Assembly (NCBI GenBank): GCA_903889785.1
Contig: CAISYT010000104.1
Span: forward strand, 1-5,982
Source of the DNA: an uncultured Caulobacterales bacterium
GTDB taxonomy: Bacteria > Pseudomonadota > Alphaproteobacteria > Caulobacterales > Caulobacteraceae
Length of the DNA: 5,982 nucleotides
Reading direction: 5' to 3'
Shown piece by piece: positions 5,494 to 5,982 of the stretch; position 1 is the stretch's first letter; each line of letters starts with the position of its first letter. Under the pieces are notes generated by a model. The model saw nothing but the letters and a program-made list of their open reading frames with translations. It was not told the origin of the DNA and searched no databases. The position numbers and the translations under genes are program-made.

Positions 5494-5934
5494 TCAGCTC
5501 ATGAGAGAGGTGTTGGGCGGGCCGCGCGCGGTAGCGCGGAACGCCAGCGGGCCGCATTGGCCCCGAACTTGCGGAATCGGCGGCACCCGCCAGGCGACGG
5601 CCGTCGGGCAGGGCAGGGGCGGTACAAAGGCCAGAACCGCTAGATGGGCGGCGGCCGAACAGAAGGCGCAAGGGTCGGGCTTACCGTCATTCGTGCCGTG
5701 ATCCGGCGAGGCGGGACCGCCGTGGTCCATCGGCATCCCCGGCATGTCCATGGCCATGCCGCACATGGCCATCGCTGCCATGTCCATGTCGTCGCCGGGC
5801 ATGGCTGAAGCGGAGAACGGCGTCGCGCCGCCCGCCTGCATGACGACCGAAGCCACCGACGCATAGGCGAAAAGCGCTACGGCTAGAACCGCAGTCGTCC
5901 AGGCCATCCGAAAAAATCGGCCGAAAAGTCTCAT
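5494..5934 (-). CDS. DUF2946 family membrane/periplasmic protein with Met-rich metal-binding segment
   Basis: This is a small protein of the DUF2946 type, a family of unknown function often found beside TonB-dependent copper receptors. From the ATG at 5934 it has 146 residues. A basic N-terminus (MRLFGRFFRMAW) leads into one hydrophobic segment (about 11-33, signal peptide or anchor). Then comes a Met cluster at 45-69 with ten Met in 25 residues, including several MxM and MDM steps, plus C58. Next is a His/Asp-rich linker (H71, H79), the family motif CAFCSAAAH (C89, C92, H97) followed by a second hydrophobic stretch, and a C-terminal RGPP. The Met, His and Cys content suggests Cu(I) binding outside the cytoplasm. 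The frame stays open to ATGs at 5976 and 5979 and to the window edge, so the protein may be about 15 residues longer. No start has a clear ribosome-binding site. It is probably the first gene of the receptor operon. Confidence 0.82.
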   Translation of the reverse strand: MRLFGRFFRMAWTTAVLAVALFAYASVASVVMQAGGATPFSASAMPGDDMDMAAMAMCGMAMDMPGMPMDHGGPASPDHGTNDGKPDPCAFCSAAAHLAVLAFVPPLPCPTAVAWRVPPIPQVRGQCGPLAFRATARGPPNTSLMS

Positions 5935-5982
5935 GCGCCGGAAGAGTGATCCTTCGTCAGGGGCAGGCCACTCCATCATACA

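Noticed and set aside
5414..5671. N-terminal extension of the TonB receptor by about 86 residues
   Set aside because: The extension would overlap the DUF2946 gene and is Arg/Pro-rich. The ATG at 5413 has a good ribosome-binding site and begins a signal peptide.
1..5982. CRISPR array, tRNA or rRNA gene, transposase or integrase
   Set aside because: No regularly spaced direct repeats, no cloverleaf or rRNA-like stretch, and no transposase or integrase motif were found in any frame I examined.

Overview
The window looks like chromosomal DNA of a high-GC alphaproteobacterium, possibly in or near the Caulobacterales. This rests on the rsmI-yraN-gshB gene order, the alphaproteobacterial style of the GshB and YraN motifs, and a TonB-receptor-centred metal cassette. 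The genus cannot be fixed from the sequence alone.

Plus strand, 1-2208: a housekeeping block. It starts inside rsmI (16S rRNA 2'-O-methyltransferase), overlaps by ATGA into yraN (UPF0102, nuclease-like fold), and continues after a short gap into an intact gshB (glutathione synthetase). The first two genes are broken as written. rsmI has one extra G in a six-G run at 432-437. yraN needs two frame changes: an apparent 53-base palindrome-rich insertion near 799-851, and a one-base loss near 1140-1145 that makes reading run past the likely ancestral stop at 1178-1180. Three frame breaks in about 700 bases next to intact genes mean either real decay or local sequence error.

2209-2525: a 317-base gap between convergent units. 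It holds a GC hairpin just after gshB, an AT-rich stretch with a 27-base pyrimidine tract, a perfect 8-bp-arm inverted repeat, and a doubtful small plus-strand ORF whose stop overlaps the stop of the opposing gene.

Minus strand, 5934-2526: a probable copper-handling operon read right to left. It encodes a DUF2946 membrane/periplasmic protein with a dense Met cluster and a CxxC, then a TonB-dependent outer-membrane receptor, then a periplasmic YcnI/DUF1775 protein. The predicted mature YcnI protein begins with His, and its tail is rich in Met and ends in His. The 80-base gap between the first two genes contains three closely spaced inverted repeats. Together these suggest uptake or buffering of copper across the outer membrane and periplasm. 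The metal is inferred from the families and residue content, not shown. The operon promoter should lie to the right, at or beyond the window edge.
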